Shown here piece after piece: positions 47,069 through 57,729 of a DNA stretch of 64,000 nucleotides. Source of the stretch: Bradyrhizobium sp. LLZ17. GTDB taxonomy: Bacteria; Pseudomonadota; Alphaproteobacteria; Rhizobiales; Xanthobacteraceae. The first letter of the stretch is position 1. The number at the start of each line of letters is the position of its first letter. The stretch is from NCBI RefSeq assembly GCF_041200145.1, contig NZ_CP165734.1:992001-1056000 (forward strand), given 5' to 3'. The notes under the pieces were generated by a model. That model had not been told where the DNA came from, did not search any database, and was given only the letters and a program-made list of their open reading frames with translations. The position numbers were made by a program, and so were the translations under genes.

Positions 47069-50000
47069 ATGCCGAGCGCCGGATTTGTCCACCTTCACGT
47101 TCACTCGGCCTATTCGCTGCTCAAGGGCTCGATCAAGATCGCCAAGCTCGCCGAGCTTGCCAAGAAAGATCACCAGCCGGCCCTGGCGCTGACCGACACC
47201 GACAACATGTTCGGAGCGCTGGAGTTCTCCGACAAGATGGCGGGCTCGGGCATCCAGCCGATCGTCGGCTGCGAACTCGCGATCGATTTCGGCGATCAGG
47301 ATCCGAATGCCCGCAACGCGCTGCTGCCGTCGCGCATCGTGCTGCTGGCGGCGCAAGAGCGCGGCTATCGCAGCCTGATGCGGCTGAATTCGCGGGCGTT
47401 CCTGGAGACGCCCGACACCCACGCCTGCCACATCAAATTCGACTGGCTCGAGGGCGAGACCGAGGGCCTGATCGCGCTGACGGGCGGTCCGGACGGGCCG
47501 ATCTCGCTGGCGCTGGGCGCCGGCCATCCCGAGCTTGCCGCCGCGCGCTGCGAGCGTCTCGCCAGCCTGTTCGGCGATCGCCTCTATATGGAGCTGCAGC
47601 GTCATGGCCTGGACAAGGAACGGCGGGTCGAGAGCGGCCTGATCGACATCGCGTTCGCAAAAGGCCTGCCGCTGGTTGCGACCAACGAGCCGTATTTCGC
47701 CGCGACGGACGACTACGAAGCGCATGACGCGCTGCTTTGCATCGCCGGCGGCCGGCTAATCGCGGAGACCGAACGCGAGCAGCTCACGCCCGATCACCGC
47801 TTCAAGACGCGGGCCGAGATGGCGGTGCTGTTTGCCGATGTTCCGGAGGCGCTGGCCTCCACCGTCGAGATCGCCGAACGCTGCTCGTTCCGGCCGATGA
47901 CGCGCAAGCCGATCCTGCCGTTCTTCACCGTCGGCGCCGCGTCGAGCTCGGATGCGGCCGCGGTCGAGGCGGCGGAATTGAAGCGGCAGGCGGAGGAGGG
48001 GCTCGCCAATCGGCTGCGCGTGCACGGCCTGTCGCAGGGCACCACCGAGGAGGACTACAGCCAGCGGCTGGCGTTCGAGCTCGACGTCATCATGCGCATG
48101 AAGTACGCGGGCTACTTCCTGATCGTGTCCGATTTCATCAAATGGGCCAAGGGCCAGGGCATACCGGTCGGACCGGGCCGCGGTTCAGGCGCGGGCTCGC
48201 TGGTGGCCTGGGCGCTGACCATCACCGATCTCGACCCGATCAAGTTCGGGCTGCTGTTCGAGCGCTTCCTCAATCCGGAACGCGTCTCGATGCCGGACTT
48301 CGACATCGACTTCTGCCAGGACCGCCGCGGCGAGGTGATCCAGTACGTCCAGCAGCGCTATGGCCGCGACCAGGTGGCGCAGATCATCACCTTCGGGACG
48401 CTGCAGGCGCGCGGCGTGCTGCGCGACGTCGGCCGCGTGCTGCAAATGCCTTATGGCCAGGTCGACAAGCTCACAAAACTGGTGCCGCAGAATCCGGCCG
48501 CGCCGGTGACGCTGGCGGCCGCGATCGAGAGCGAGCCGAAGCTGCAGGCGTTTCGCGACGAGGACCCGGTGGTGGCGCGCGCCTTCGACATCGCGCAGCG
48601 CCTCGAAGGCCTGACCCGCCATGCCTCGACCCACGCGGCCGGTATCGTCATCGGCGATCGCCCCCTGAGCGAACTGGTGCCGCTCTACCGCGATCCCAAA
48701 TCCGACATGCCGGTGACCCAGTTCAACATGAAATGGGTCGAGCCGGCCGGCCTCGTCAAATTCGACTTCCTCGGCCTGAAGACGCTGACCGTGCTCGACG
48801 TCGCGATCAAGCTGCTCAAGCCGCGCGACATCCACGTCGATCTCGCCACGTTGCCGATCGACGATGCCGAGAGTTATCAGATGCTGGCGCGCGGCGACGT
48901 GGTCGGCGTGTTCCAGGTTGAAAGCCAGGGCATGCGGCGCGCGCTGATCGACATGCGCCCCGACCGTTTCGAGGACATCATCGCGCTGGTGGCGCTGTAT
49001 CGCCCGGGTCCGATGGCGAACATCCCGACCTATTGCATGCGCAAGCACGGCGACGAGGAGCCGGAATATCTGCATCCCGTGCTGGAGCCGATCCTGAAGG
49101 AGACCTTCGGCGTCATCATCTACCAGGAACAGGTGATGCAGATCGCGCAGGTGATGTCGGGCTATTCGCTCGGCGACGCCGACCTGCTGCGCCGCGCCAT
49201 GGGCAAGAAGATCCGCTCCGAGATGGAGAAGCAGCGCGAGATCTTCGTCGCGGGCGCGGTGAAGAACGGCGTGCCGAAGGGGCAGGCCGACACGATTTTC
49301 GAGCTGTTGGCGAAGTTCGCCGACTACGGCTTCAACAAGAGCCACGCAGCGGCCTATGCGCTGGTGTCCTACCACACCGCCTACATGAAGGCGCATTACC
49401 CGGTGGAGTTCATCGCGGCGTCGATGACGCTCGATCTCAACAACACCGACAAGCTCTCCGAATTCCGCTCGGAGGCGCAGCGCCTCGGGATCAAGGTCGA
49501 GCCGCCGAACATCAACCGTTCCGGCGCGACCTTCGAGGTCGGCGACAAGACCATCTATTACGCGCTCGCCGCGCTGAAGGGCGTCGGCATTGCCGCGGTC
49601 GAGCAGATCATCGCGGAGCGGACCAGGAACGGCCTGTTCACCTCGCTGGCCGACTTCGCCGCACGCGTCAATCCGCGATCGGTCAACAAGCGCATCATCG
49701 AAAGCCTCGCGGCCGCCGGGGCCTTCGACACGCTGGAGCCGAACCGCGCCCGCGTCTTCGCCGGTGCGGACTCGATCCTGGCCGCCTGCCAGCGCGCGCA
49801 CCAGGCCGAGACCATCGGCCAGAACGACATGTTCGGCATGTCGGCGGACGCGCCGACCATCATGCTGCCGCAGGTCGAGCCGTGGCTGCCGGCCGAGCGG
49901 CTGCGCCGCGAATATGATGCGATCGGCTTCTTCCTGTCGGGCCATCCGCTCGACGATTACGCGACGGTGCTGAAGCGGCTGCGGGTGCAGAGCTGGGCGG

Positions 50001-50572
50001 AGTTTTCGCGCGCGGTGAAAACCGGCGCCACCGCCGGCAAGGTCGCAGCCACCGTGGTGTCGCGCATGGAGCGACGCACCAAGACCGGCAACAAGATGGG
50101 CATCATGGGGCTGTCTGATCCCACGGGCCACTTCGAGGCGGTGCTGTTCTCGGAGGGGCTCGCGCAATATCGCGACGTGCTGGAGCCTGGCGCAGCCGTG
50201 CTGCTCCAACTCGGCGCCGAGCTCCAGGGCGAGGACGTTCGCGCCCGCGTGCTGCACGCCGAACCGCTGGATGAGGCCGCCGCCAAGACGCAGAAGGGCC
50301 TGCGCATCTTCCTGCGCGACACCAAGCCGCTGGATTCAATCGCCAAGCGTCTGGCCGGCCCCGAGATGGCCGGCGCGAACGGCGCAGCACCGAGGGTCGG
50401 CAGTCCCGGCATCGCACCGCGCTCCAACGGCGACGGCGAGGTCTCGCTGGTGATCATGCTCGACCTCGAGACCGAGGTGGAAATGAAGCTGCCAGGCCGC
50501 TTCAAGGTTTCGCCGCAGATCGCCGGCGCCATCAAGGCGGTCGCGGGCGTGGTGGACGTGCAGCAGGTCTAG
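47069..50572 (+). CDS. dnaE: DNA polymerase III subunit alpha
   Basis: This is the replicative polymerase catalytic subunit, 1167 residues. The N-terminal PHP domain has H-L-H-V-H-S-A-Y-S at residues 8-16. The palm motif P-D-F-D-I-D-F-C-Q-D lies near 409, with G-P-G-R-G-S-G-A-G-S-L-V just before it. The later part has R-A-M-G-K-K and F-N-K-S-H-A-A-A-Y-A, and the OB-fold is near 990. Length and the N-terminal pattern identify DnaE1 rather than the shorter SOS mutasome DnaE2. It normally follows lolD; here the accessory block separates them. Confidence 0.96.
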   Translation: MPSAGFVHLHVHSAYSLLKGSIKIAKLAELAKKDHQPALALTDTDNMFGALEFSDKMAGSGIQPIVGCELAIDFGDQDPNARNALLPSRIVLLAAQERGYRSLMRLNSRAFLETPDTHACHIKFDWLEGETEGLIALTGGPDGPISLALGAGHPELAAARCERLASLFGDRLYMELQRHGLDKERRVESGLIDIAFAKGLPLVATNEPYFAATDDYEAHDALLCIAGGRLIAETEREQLTPDHRFKTRAEMAVLFADVPEALASTVEIAERCSFRPMTRKPILPFFTVGAASSSDAAAVEAAELKRQAEEGLANRLRVHGLSQGTTEEDYSQRLAFELDVIMRMKYAGYFLIVSDFIKWAKGQGIPVGPGRGSGAGSLVAWALTITDLDPIKFGLLFERFLNPERVSMPDFDIDFCQDRRGEVIQYVQQRYGRDQVAQIITFGTLQARGVLRDVGRVLQMPYGQVDKLTKLVPQNPAAPVTLAAAIESEPKLQAFRDEDPVVARAFDIAQRLEGLTRHASTHAAGIVIGDRPLSELVPLYRDPKSDMPVTQFNMKWVEPAGLVKFDFLGLKTLTVLDVAIKLLKPRDIHVDLATLPIDDAESYQMLARGDVVGVFQVESQGMRRALIDMRPDRFEDIIALVALYRPGPMANIPTYCMRKHGDEEPEYLHPVLEPILKETFGVIIYQEQVMQIAQVMSGYSLGDADLLRRAMGKKIRSEMEKQREIFVAGAVKNGVPKGQADTIFELLAKFADYGFNKSHAAAYALVSYHTAYMKAHYPVEFIAASMTLDLNNTDKLSEFRSEAQRLGIKVEPPNINRSGATFEVGDKTIYYALAALKGVGIAAVEQIIAERTRNGLFTSLADFAARVNPRSVNKRIIESLAAAGAFDTLEPNRARVFAGADSILAACQRAHQAETIGQNDMFGMSADAPTIMLPQVEPWLPAERLRREYDAIGFFLSGHPLDDYATVLKRLRVQSWAEFSRAVKTGATAGKVAATVVSRMERRTKTGNKMGIMGLSDPTGHFEAVLFSEGLAQYRDVLEPGAAVLLQLGAELQGEDVRARVLHAEPLDEAAAKTQKGLRIFLRDTKPLDSIAKRLAGPEMAGANGAAPRVGSPGIAPRSNGDGEVSLVIMLDLETEVEMKLPGRFKVSPQIAGAIKAVAGVVDVQQV

Positions 50573-50686
50573 CAACACGCACGACGGTGCGGCCGATTGC
50601 ATGTTTTGCGCCGGATCCGTGCCGCTGCTGTTGCAACCAGGCGGTGTTTTTGGCTAGCATGCCCTCGGGAATGAATTGGGGGCGTG

Positions 50687-51205
50687 ATGTTACTGCGTGG
50701 GCTGGTGCTGCTTACGGCGGCCGTTTTGCTGTGTGGCTGCGAGACGGCGAGAAATGGGCTCGACTATTCCGAGACGGTTCGAAAGATAGGTCCGCCGAAA
50801 GCCGGGCAGACGCGCGTCGTGGTGTTTCGCGAGAAAGGTTATGGCGGCATCGGCGATTCGGACTGGGTGTTCTCTCTCGACGGCGCCCCGATCAAGGGAC
50901 TGAAGACCGGGACGTATGTCTATGTCGATCGCCCGGCGGGCCAGCACCAGTTCGTGGCAGAAGAGGCGGCCCTCGGAACCACGCGCGTGGACTTCTCGGC
51001 TCAATCCGGCCAGACCGTGTTCTTCGTGACGCGCATGAGCGAGCGCAAGAGCGCCATGATCGCAAATGCAAGCACGGGCTTGCTGGGCTGGGGTCTCACG
51101 CTCGCGATGACCTCCGGTTACAAGAATCAAGGACCGCTCGATTTCCTGCCGCTGGACGAACAGGCGGCAAGGACGACGATCGCGGAGCTTAAGCTGGCGG
51201 AATAG
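50687..51205 (+). CDS. DUF2846-like lipoprotein
   Basis: This is a 172-residue protein from the ATG at 50687; a GTG at 50684 is an alternative. The lipobox L-L-C-G-C near residue 18 marks a lipoprotein. The remaining domain reads R-V-V-V-F-R-E-K-G-Y-G-G and later D-R-P-A-G-Q-H-Q-F-V, which is the DUF2846 pattern (small beta-sandwich, function unknown). A second hydrophobic region lies around 125-140 (S-T-G-L-L-G-W-G-L). No operon partner is visible. Confidence 0.75.
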   Translation: MLLRGLVLLTAAVLLCGCETARNGLDYSETVRKIGPPKAGQTRVVVFREKGYGGIGDSDWVFSLDGAPIKGLKTGTYVYVDRPAGQHQFVAEEAALGTTRVDFSAQSGQTVFFVTRMSERKSAMIANASTGLLGWGLTLAMTSGYKNQGPLDFLPLDEQAARTTIAELKLAE

Positions 51206-51332
51206 GTCGGCCGCGCCAGATGGCTGGCGCGCGGCGCGGTCGAGCTTGTGGTTTCGTCACATCATTGCGAGTATGATCGTTACAATGCGGCGCGCCTGCG
51301 AGCACGCGTTCGTTGCGCCGCGAGGAATCGCG

Positions 51333-52073
51333 ATGTGTGACAGGTGCTCCGAATCTGCGCAGGACAGAATCGCGCCATCGCGGCGATCCGCGATGCTGCT
51401 TGCCGCCTCCGCCCTGAGCCTCGCCTTCGCCGGTCGAGTGCTCGCCAAGGAAACCAGGGCGCCGCCCAAACCGCAGAACGTGCTGTCGCCGGACGCCGCG
51501 CTGAAGCGGCTGATGGCGGGCAATGCGCGCTATGTCGACGGCGTGTCGCGGCGCCACGATTTCAAGCATGAGCGTGAGGTGCTTGTCGGCGGGCAGAATC
51601 CGTTCGCGGCGGTGCTAAGCTGCGCGGACTCGCGCATCGCGCCGGAATACGCCTTCGACACCGGCCGCGGCGATCTCTTCGTCTGCCGCGTCGCCGGTAA
51701 TTTTGCCGGCGTCGAGACCATTGCCAGCATGGAATATACGGTGGCCGTGCTGGGCTCACCGCTGATCCTTGTGCTCGGCCACGACAATTGCGGCGCGGTC
51801 GATGCGACGCTGAAAGCGCTCAAGGACAACAAGCCGCCGCCGGGACACATTCCCTCGCTGGTCGATGCGATCGCGCCCGCGGCGAAAGCCGCGATGCAGC
51901 AGGGCGGGGATGTGCTCGACAACGCGATTAGGCAGAACGTAATCGACAACGTCGCGACGCTGAAATCGGCCGCGCCGATCCTCAACGCGGCCGTGGATCA
52001 GGGCAAGCTGAAAATAGTGGGCGGCATCTATCGGCTCACGACGGGAACGGTAGACCTGATCGCACAGGGCTGA
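51333..52073 (+). CDS. beta-class carbonic anhydrase, exported form
   Basis: This enzyme interconverts CO2 and bicarbonate. It has 246 residues from the ATG at 51333 (GAGGA upstream). The zinc ligands are evident: C and D in S-C-A-D-S-R and H/C in G-H-D-N-C-G-A. The N terminus has S-R-R-S-A-M-L-L-A-A-S-A-L, a twin-arginine-like signal ending near R-V-L-A-K, so it is probably periplasmic. The upstream in-frame extension to 51246 is not used because it lacks a ribosome site. Confidence 0.9.
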   Translation: MCDRCSESAQDRIAPSRRSAMLLAASALSLAFAGRVLAKETRAPPKPQNVLSPDAALKRLMAGNARYVDGVSRRHDFKHEREVLVGGQNPFAAVLSCADSRIAPEYAFDTGRGDLFVCRVAGNFAGVETIASMEYTVAVLGSPLILVLGHDNCGAVDATLKALKDNKPPPGHIPSLVDAIAPAAKAAMQQGGDVLDNAIRQNVIDNVATLKSAAPILNAAVDQGKLKIVGGIYRLTTGTVDLIAQG

Positions 52074-52255
52074 AGCTAAAAGGCTGACCCTGACATACAA
52101 AGGGCCGAAGCTGACGCGGAGCTGACGCGACTCGCTGCGGCTGGCCGGGTGCCATGCCGCCGCCTTAATCCCAGCCTTTCGTTCAAGTGCCGTTCATCCG
52201 GCCGTGCGCCTCATGCGTGGCGATGACTCAACAAGCAATAGCGGGCAAGCAAGCC

Positions 52256-54609
52256 ATGCGTGGGACACACAAGGTCTTCATCTGCTTCCTTCTGCCGATT
52301 CTGCTGCTTGCTGCGGGCACGCCCGATGCGGCACGCGCGCAGCAGCAGGAAAAGCGCATCGCGCTCGTGGTTGGCAACGGTGCCTATGCCAAGTCGCCGC
52401 TGGCAACCACCGCGAACGACGCCGGCCTGATCGCGCAGACGCTGCAAGCAGCGGGCTTCGACGTGGTCGGCGCGCGCGATCTCGACGGCGACACGCTGCG
52501 CAAGAGCTTTCGCGATTTCATCCAGAAGGCGCAGGCCTCCGGTCCCGGCACCGTCGCGATGGTCTATCTGGCCGGTTACGGCGTGCAGCTTGCCGGCGAG
52601 AACTATTTCATCCCGGTCGATTCCAACATCACGCGCGACACCGACATTCCGACCGAAGGCTTGCGCATCAGCGACTATGTCCGCCAGCTCGCTTCGATTC
52701 CGCTCAAGGCTGACATCGTCGTGCTCGATGCGGCGCGCGCGCAGCCCTTCATCGAGGGCGGCCAGCCGATCGCGAGCGGACTGGCATTGGTCGAGCCGGA
52801 TCCGAACATGCTGATCGCCTTCAACGCTGCGCCCGGCACGGTCGCGCCCGAGGAGCCTGGACCTTACGGCGCCTACGCGCAGTCGCTGGCCGAAATGATC
52901 CGCACCGGCGGCCTGTCGCTTACCGAGGTGTTCGACCGCGTTCGCCTGCGCGTCAATGACGCCTCCAAAGGCGCGCAGGTGCCCTGGGACGACCAGAAGA
53001 TCAGCGCGCAATTCTCGTTCTTCGAGCGCGGGCCCGATGCGCCGCCGCCGCAGTCCACGCCGGATCAGGTCGCTGCGACCCGCAACAAGCCGATCCGCGA
53101 TCTCGGCGTCCAGGATGCCTATGCGGCCGCGCTCGAGCGCGACACGCTGCCGGCCTATGAGGAGTTTCTCGCGGCCTATCCCGGCGACCCGCTCTCCAAG
53201 CGCGTGATGGCGATCGTGGCGGCGCGACGCGAAGCCATCACCTGGCGGCGGACCTATCGGACCGACACGCCGGAGGCCTATTGGTCGTATCTGCGCCGCT
53301 ATTCGCGTGGGCCGCATGCGGGCGATGCACGCCGCCGCCTGGCGATCCTGACGGCACCGGTCGAGCCGCCGCCGAGCTTTGCGATGATCGACTATGACGT
53401 GCCGCCACCGCCGCCGGACGAGATCGTCTATGTCGATCGTCCGGTGCTGCTGTTCGGCGATCCCTTGTTCGGCTTCGCACCGCCACCGCCGCCGCCGGTC
53501 TACTATCTGCCGCCGCCGCCGGCGGACTTCGTCGTGCTGGCGCCGCCGCTCGCCGTCGTCGGCCTGTTCGTGCTGCCGCAGCCGGTATTCGTGCCGATCC
53601 CGGTGTTCGTCAGGCCGCCCGTCTATGTCGCGCCGCCGCCGAACAACATCATCTACCAGAACATCCACAACACCACGGTCATCAACACGGTGATCAACCG
53701 GCCGCCGCCGACCGGGGCAGGCGGGCTTGCGGCAGGGAGCCTTGCACCTGCCGTCGCCGGCCGCGCGACAGCCGCCGGACCGGCCGTGCCGCAGGCGGTT
53801 GCCCAACGCGCCGCCCTGATCCAGCAGGGCAAGGCGCCGATGCCGCCAAGCGCGGCCATCCATGCGACCGCGCGGCCGGGCACGCCTCCGGTAACGCCTG
53901 CGAATGTCGCTCCGACGGCCCCGCCGCAGACCCGGCTGCCCGAGGCCAACACGCTGCCGGTCCCGGGCGGCCACGGCGGCCCGCCGGCGCCGGTCGGGGC
54001 AGGGCCCAACGCTCGGCCCGCGCCAGCGACCGCGACTGCGCCGAACACGACGTTGCCGACCCATACGGGGGCACCGGCCGCTGCCGCGCCGGCCACCGCT
54101 ACGCCTGCCGCGGGCACCGCGGCGACCGCACCCGGCCAGCCGCCGAAGGTCCCGGTGGCGCAGACCCCGGCCGCGGCCGGCCCTGCCGAACGGGCCAACG
54201 AACGCGCCAATGAACGGGCGAAGGCCGCAACACACCAGCCGGCCGGCTCGCCATCTCCGGGGTCCCGGTTGGGAAGCCTTCGGCCAGCGCCGCAAAGCCG
54301 GTGACGCCGCCGGCATCGGCTGCGCACGAGCGGATCAAGCCGCAGAATCAGCCCGTGCAGGCGGCAAGGCCTCCGGCGGCACCCCCGCGGCCTCAGGCCG
54401 TGGCGAGGCCCACGCCTCCGCCGCCGCGTGCGGTTGCGCCGCCGCCCCGGCCTCCTGTCGCCGCCGCGCGACCCGCGCCGCCGGCAGCTCGGGCGGCCCC
54501 GCCACCACCGCCGCCGCCACGGGTGGCCGCAGCCCCGCCGCGTCCGGCCGCTCCGCCACCGCGCCCCGCTGCGCCGAAGAAATGCCCACCCAACCAGCCC
54601 AGGTGCTAG
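52256..54609 (+). CDS. caspase-fold protein lacking the catalytic dyad (pseudo-caspase), frameshifted near 54250
   Basis: This is an exported protein of about 784 residues from the ATG at 52256; an ATG at 52223 is also possible. After the signal peptide (to A-R-A-Q) comes a peptidase C14-like domain: R-I-A-L-V-V-G-N at 34-41, then M-V-Y-L-A-G-Y-G-V-Q at 102-111 and V-L-D-A-A-R near 156-161. The catalytic His and Cys of caspases are replaced by Y108 and A160, so it cannot be an active cysteine protease. A Pro-rich, low-complexity second half follows. The frame ends early at 54304; one base lost at about 54250 links it to the frame ending K-K-C-P-P-N-Q-P-R-C at 54609. Confidence 0.8.
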
Positions 54610-54701
54610 GCTTGGTGTCTGGCCAACCGCCAAGTGGGCGGGCGGTATTCGGGAACGGGCCTTTCGCGGGCGACAAACGCCCTTGAAAGGCCCTTATTTC
54701 C

Positions 54702-54729
54702 TTGCTTCTGGCCGAAATCGCGGTATACA
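54702..54729 (+). promoter_or_regulatory. putative promoter of rpsB-tsf
   Basis: TTGCTT at 54702-54707 and TATACA at 54724-54729, spacer 16, lie about 115 bases before the rpsB start. The leader between contains GGAGGA at 54817-54822 and GGAGA at 54830, nearer the ATG. Confidence 0.5.
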
Positions 54730-54842
54730 GCGCGCCATCTCACACGGAAGCATGGCTCACAAGGCCGTCCGGTGGCAGCCGGGGCGACAACGCTCCGTTT
54801 TGCTCACACGCTTCCGGAGGAACCAACCGGAGAATTAGAACG

Positions 54843-55838
54843 ATGGCACTACCCGATTTCACTATGCGTCAGCTGCTCGAGGCTGGCGTGCACTTTGGTC
54901 ACCAGTCCCACCGCTGGAATCCGAAAATGGCGCCGTTCATTTTCGGCGCCCGCAACAACATCCACATCGTCGACCTCGCGCAGACCGTGCCGTTGCTGCA
55001 TCACGCATTGCAGGCGGTCAGCGACACCGTCGCCAAGGGCGGCCGCATCCTGTTCGTCGGCACCAAGCGCCAGGCGCAGGACGGCGTTGCCGATGCGGCC
55101 AAGCGTTGCGCGCAGTACTTCGTCAATTCGCGCTGGCTCGGCGGCACGCTGACCAACTGGAAGACGATCTCCGGCTCGATCAAGCGCCTGCGTCACCTCG
55201 ACGAAGTGCTGGCCGGCGGCGATGCCAGCTCCTACACCAAGAAGGAGCGTCTGACGCTTCAGCGCGAGCGCGACAAGCTCGACCGCTCGCTCGGCGGCAT
55301 CAAGGACATGGGCGGTCTGCCCGACCTGATCTTCGTGATCGACACCAACAAGGAAGACATCGCGATCCAGGAAGCCCAGCGGCTGAACATCCCGGTCGCC
55401 GCGATCGTCGACACCAATTCGGACCCCAAGGGCATCACCTATGTGGTGCCGGGCAATGACGACGCTGGCCGCGCGATCGCGCTCTATTGCGACCTGGTCG
55501 CGCGCGCAGCAATCGACGGCATCGGACGTGCCCAGGGCGATTCCGGCATCGACGTCGGCGCGTCGGCCCAGCCGGTCGTCGCCGAAGAGCTGCCGCCCAC
55601 GACTGGCGGCTTCCAGGGCCTCGCCGGCCCGCGCGGCACCGCCGACGACCTCAAGAAGCTCCCGGGCGTCTCGGGCGCGATCGAGAAGAAGTTCAACGAC
55701 CTCGGCATCTTCCACTTCTGGCAGCTCGCCGAGCTCGATCACGACACCGCGCACAAGATCGGCGAAGAAGTCGGTCTGCCCAGCCGCGCGGATGCCTGGG
55801 TGGCCAAGGCCAAGGCGCTGACCGCGGAAGCGGAATAG
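54843..55838 (+). CDS. rpsB: 30S ribosomal protein S2
   Basis: This is a primary small-subunit protein, 331 residues against about 240 in E. coli. It starts at the ATG 54843 ([20 protein letters not shown]). The S2 core shows [14 protein letters not shown] and L-P-D-L-I-F-V-I-D. The extra C-terminal region (about 250-331) contains [14 protein letters not shown] and F-H-F-W-Q-L-A-E-L, a helix-hairpin-helix-like domain also seen appended to L21 and NuoE in alphaproteobacteria. It is followed by tsf after 134 bases that contain a short hairpin. Confidence 0.96.
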   Translation: MALPDFTMRQLLEAGVHFGHQSHRWNPKMAPFIFGARNNIHIVDLAQTVPLLHHALQAVSDTVAKGGRILFVGTKRQAQDGVADAAKRCAQYFVNSRWLGGTLTNWKTISGSIKRLRHLDEVLAGGDASSYTKKERLTLQRERDKLDRSLGGIKDMGGLPDLIFVIDTNKEDIAIQEAQRLNIPVAAIVDTNSDPKGITYVVPGNDDAGRAIALYCDLVARAAIDGIGRAQGDSGIDVGASAQPVVAEELPPTTGGFQGLAGPRGTADDLKKLPGVSGAIEKKFNDLGIFHFWQLAELDHDTAHKIGEEVGLPSRADAWVAKAKALTAEAE

Positions 55839-55972
55839 TCAAAAAAGAGCGATGGGTTGGCCGGATAAGCTCCGGCCACCATTTCAGTTGACGCGAATTC
55901 CTGAAATGGACCGCGGCGGGGCAATTGGATGCCACGCCGCGGCAAACCGGCAGGCAAAAGGGATTTTCAACG

Positions 55973-56895
55973 ATGGCAACGATCACAGCAGCGATGGTCA
56001 AGGAGCTGCGCGAGTCGACCGGCGCGGGCATGATGGACTGCAAGGCCGCGCTCACCGAGACCAACGGTGATTTGGAAGCGGCGCAGGACTGGCTGCGCAA
56101 GAAGGGTCTCTCGAAGGCCGCCAAGAAGTCGGGCCGCGTCGCGGCCGAGGGCCTGATCGGCGCGCTCACCAAGGGTAGCAAGGGCGTCGTGGTCGAGGTC
56201 AACTCCGAGACCGACTTCGTCGCGCGCAACGGTCAGTTCCAGGGCCTGGTCAAGATGATCGCCCAGGTCGCATTCGACGTCGGCGCCGATGTCGAGAAGA
56301 TCAAGGCCGCAAAGGTCGGCGACGTCACGATCGAAGCCGCGATCAATGACGCGATCGCGACCATCGGCGAGAACATGTCGCTGCGTCGCGCTGCTTCGCT
56401 CGAAGTGAGCCAGGGGGTGGTGTCGAGCTACGTCCACGGTGCCGTCATCGACGGCGCCGGCAAGATGGGCGTGATCGTGGCGCTCGAATCGCCCGGCAAG
56501 AGCGACGAGCTCGCGACGCTGGGCCGCCAGATCGCGATGCATGTCGCTGCCGCCAACCCGCTCGCGCTCGATCCGTCCGGTCTCGATCCGGCGGTCGTGA
56601 AACGCGAGAAGGACGTGCTCGCCGACAAATATCGCCAGCAGGGCAAACCGGAGAACGTGATCGAGAAGATCGTCGAGTCCGGCCTGAAGACCTACTACAA
56701 GGAAGTTTGCCTGCTCGAGCAGGCCTTCATCCACGACACCGGCAAGTCGGTGGCGCAGGCGGTGAAGGAGGCCGAGGGCAAGGTCGGCGGCCCCGTGAAG
56801 ATCGCGGGCTTTGTGCGCTATGCTCTCGGTGAGGGATCGAGAAGCAGGAATCGGACTTCGCGGCCGAGGTCGCGGCGGCCAGCGGCAAGAAGTAA
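55973..56895 (+). CDS. tsf: elongation factor Ts, frameshifted near 56835
   Basis: This is the guanine nucleotide exchange factor for EF-Tu. It starts at the ATG at 55973 ([13 protein letters not shown]). Signatures are [13 protein letters not shown] and S-E-T-D-F-V-A-R-N. Near the end the annotated frame runs off into junk to 56959. Adding a base at 56834-56836 (after G-A-G-G-G) gives [15 protein letters not shown] and the stop at 56893-56895, 307 residues, the normal length. The gene is essential, so the break is almost surely a sequence error. pyrH follows. Confidence 0.92.
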
Positions 56896-56955
56896 GCGCC
56901 GGAACGTTCCTTCCGGCGTGCCGCCGGAAGCGGCGCCCGGACGAGGAAAGTGCTC

Positions 56956-57672
56956 ATGACTGATCCGGTCTATCGTCGCGTCGTGATCAAGTTGTCCGGC
57001 GAATACCTCGCGGGGCAGCAGGGCTTTGGCATCGATCAGCCGACCATCGACCGGGTTGCGGACGATCTGATCGCGGCCCGGCATCTCGGCACCGAGGTCG
57101 CCGTCGTGATCGGGGGCGGCAATATCTTTCGCGGCGTCGAAGTCTCCTCCCGTGGCGTGTCACGCCCGACCGGCGACACAATGGGCATGCTCGCCACCAT
57201 GATGAACTGCCTCGCGCTCGAAGCCACAATCGAGCGCAAGGGCACTCCAGCGCGCACGCTGTCGGCCTTCGTCATGCCCGAGATTTCCGAGCTGTTCACC
57301 CGCACCGCAGCACACAAATACCTCGCGGAGGGGCGGATCGTGCTGCTCGGCGGTGGAACCGGTAATCCGTTCTTCACCACCGACACGACGGCGGTGCTGC
57401 GCGCCGCCGAGATCGGCGCCGAGGCGGTGCTGAAGGCGACCAATGTCGACGGCGTCTACTCGGCCGACCCGAAGAAGGATCCGACTGCCACGCGATTCGA
57501 CCGGCTGACGCATTCGCAGTCCGTCGAGGGCGGCTATAAGGTGATGGACGCGACCGCCTTCGCGCTTGCCCGCGAGACGTCGCTGCCTATCATCGTGTTT
57601 TCGATCGCGGAGCCCGGTTCGATCGGCGCCATTCTGCGCGGCGCCGGCCACGGGACGATCGTCGCCGGCTGA
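56956..57672 (+). CDS. pyrH: uridylate kinase
   Basis: This enzyme phosphorylates UMP to UDP. It has 238 residues from the ATG at 56956, with GAGGAAAG upstream; a GTG at 56950 is an alternative. It belongs to the amino-acid kinase fold: [21 protein letters not shown] and [13 protein letters not shown] inhibition and GTP activation are family features. It sits in the normal order after tsf and before frr. Confidence 0.96.
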   Translation: MTDPVYRRVVIKLSGEYLAGQQGFGIDQPTIDRVADDLIAARHLGTEVAVVIGGGNIFRGVEVSSRGVSRPTGDTMGMLATMMNCLALEATIERKGTPARTLSAFVMPEISELFTRTAAHKYLAEGRIVLLGGGTGNPFFTTDTTAVLRAAEIGAEAVLKATNVDGVYSADPKKDPTATRFDRLTHSQSVEGGYKVMDATAFALARETSLPIIVFSIAEPGSIGAILRGAGHGTIVAG

Positions 57673-57729
57673 CGGCTCACGGAAAAGAGGGCGAGGGGCG
57701 TGCCGCCGGTTTTTTGAAGGAGAAGCGAG

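Noticed and set aside
48185..50257. 690-codon minus-strand frame in dnaE
   Set aside because: Antisense shadow; the plus-strand frame has all polymerase motifs.
47069..50572. dnaE2 of an SOS mutasome, because LexA boxes are close by
   Set aside because: Length of 1167, N-terminal sequence and full OB/C-terminal part are those of DnaE1. No imuA/imuB is next to it, and the boxes sit directly on the microprotein gene.
53380..54609. Repetitive CCGCCG stretches as a tandem repeat or CRISPR-like array
   Set aside because: They are codons of a proline-rich tail without regular unit or spacers. No CRISPR array is visible in the window.
55925..56959. Long form of EF-Ts with an Arg/Pro-rich tail up to 56959
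   Set aside because: The tail is frame-shifted sequence; the normal C terminus is readable in the next frame, ending at 56895.
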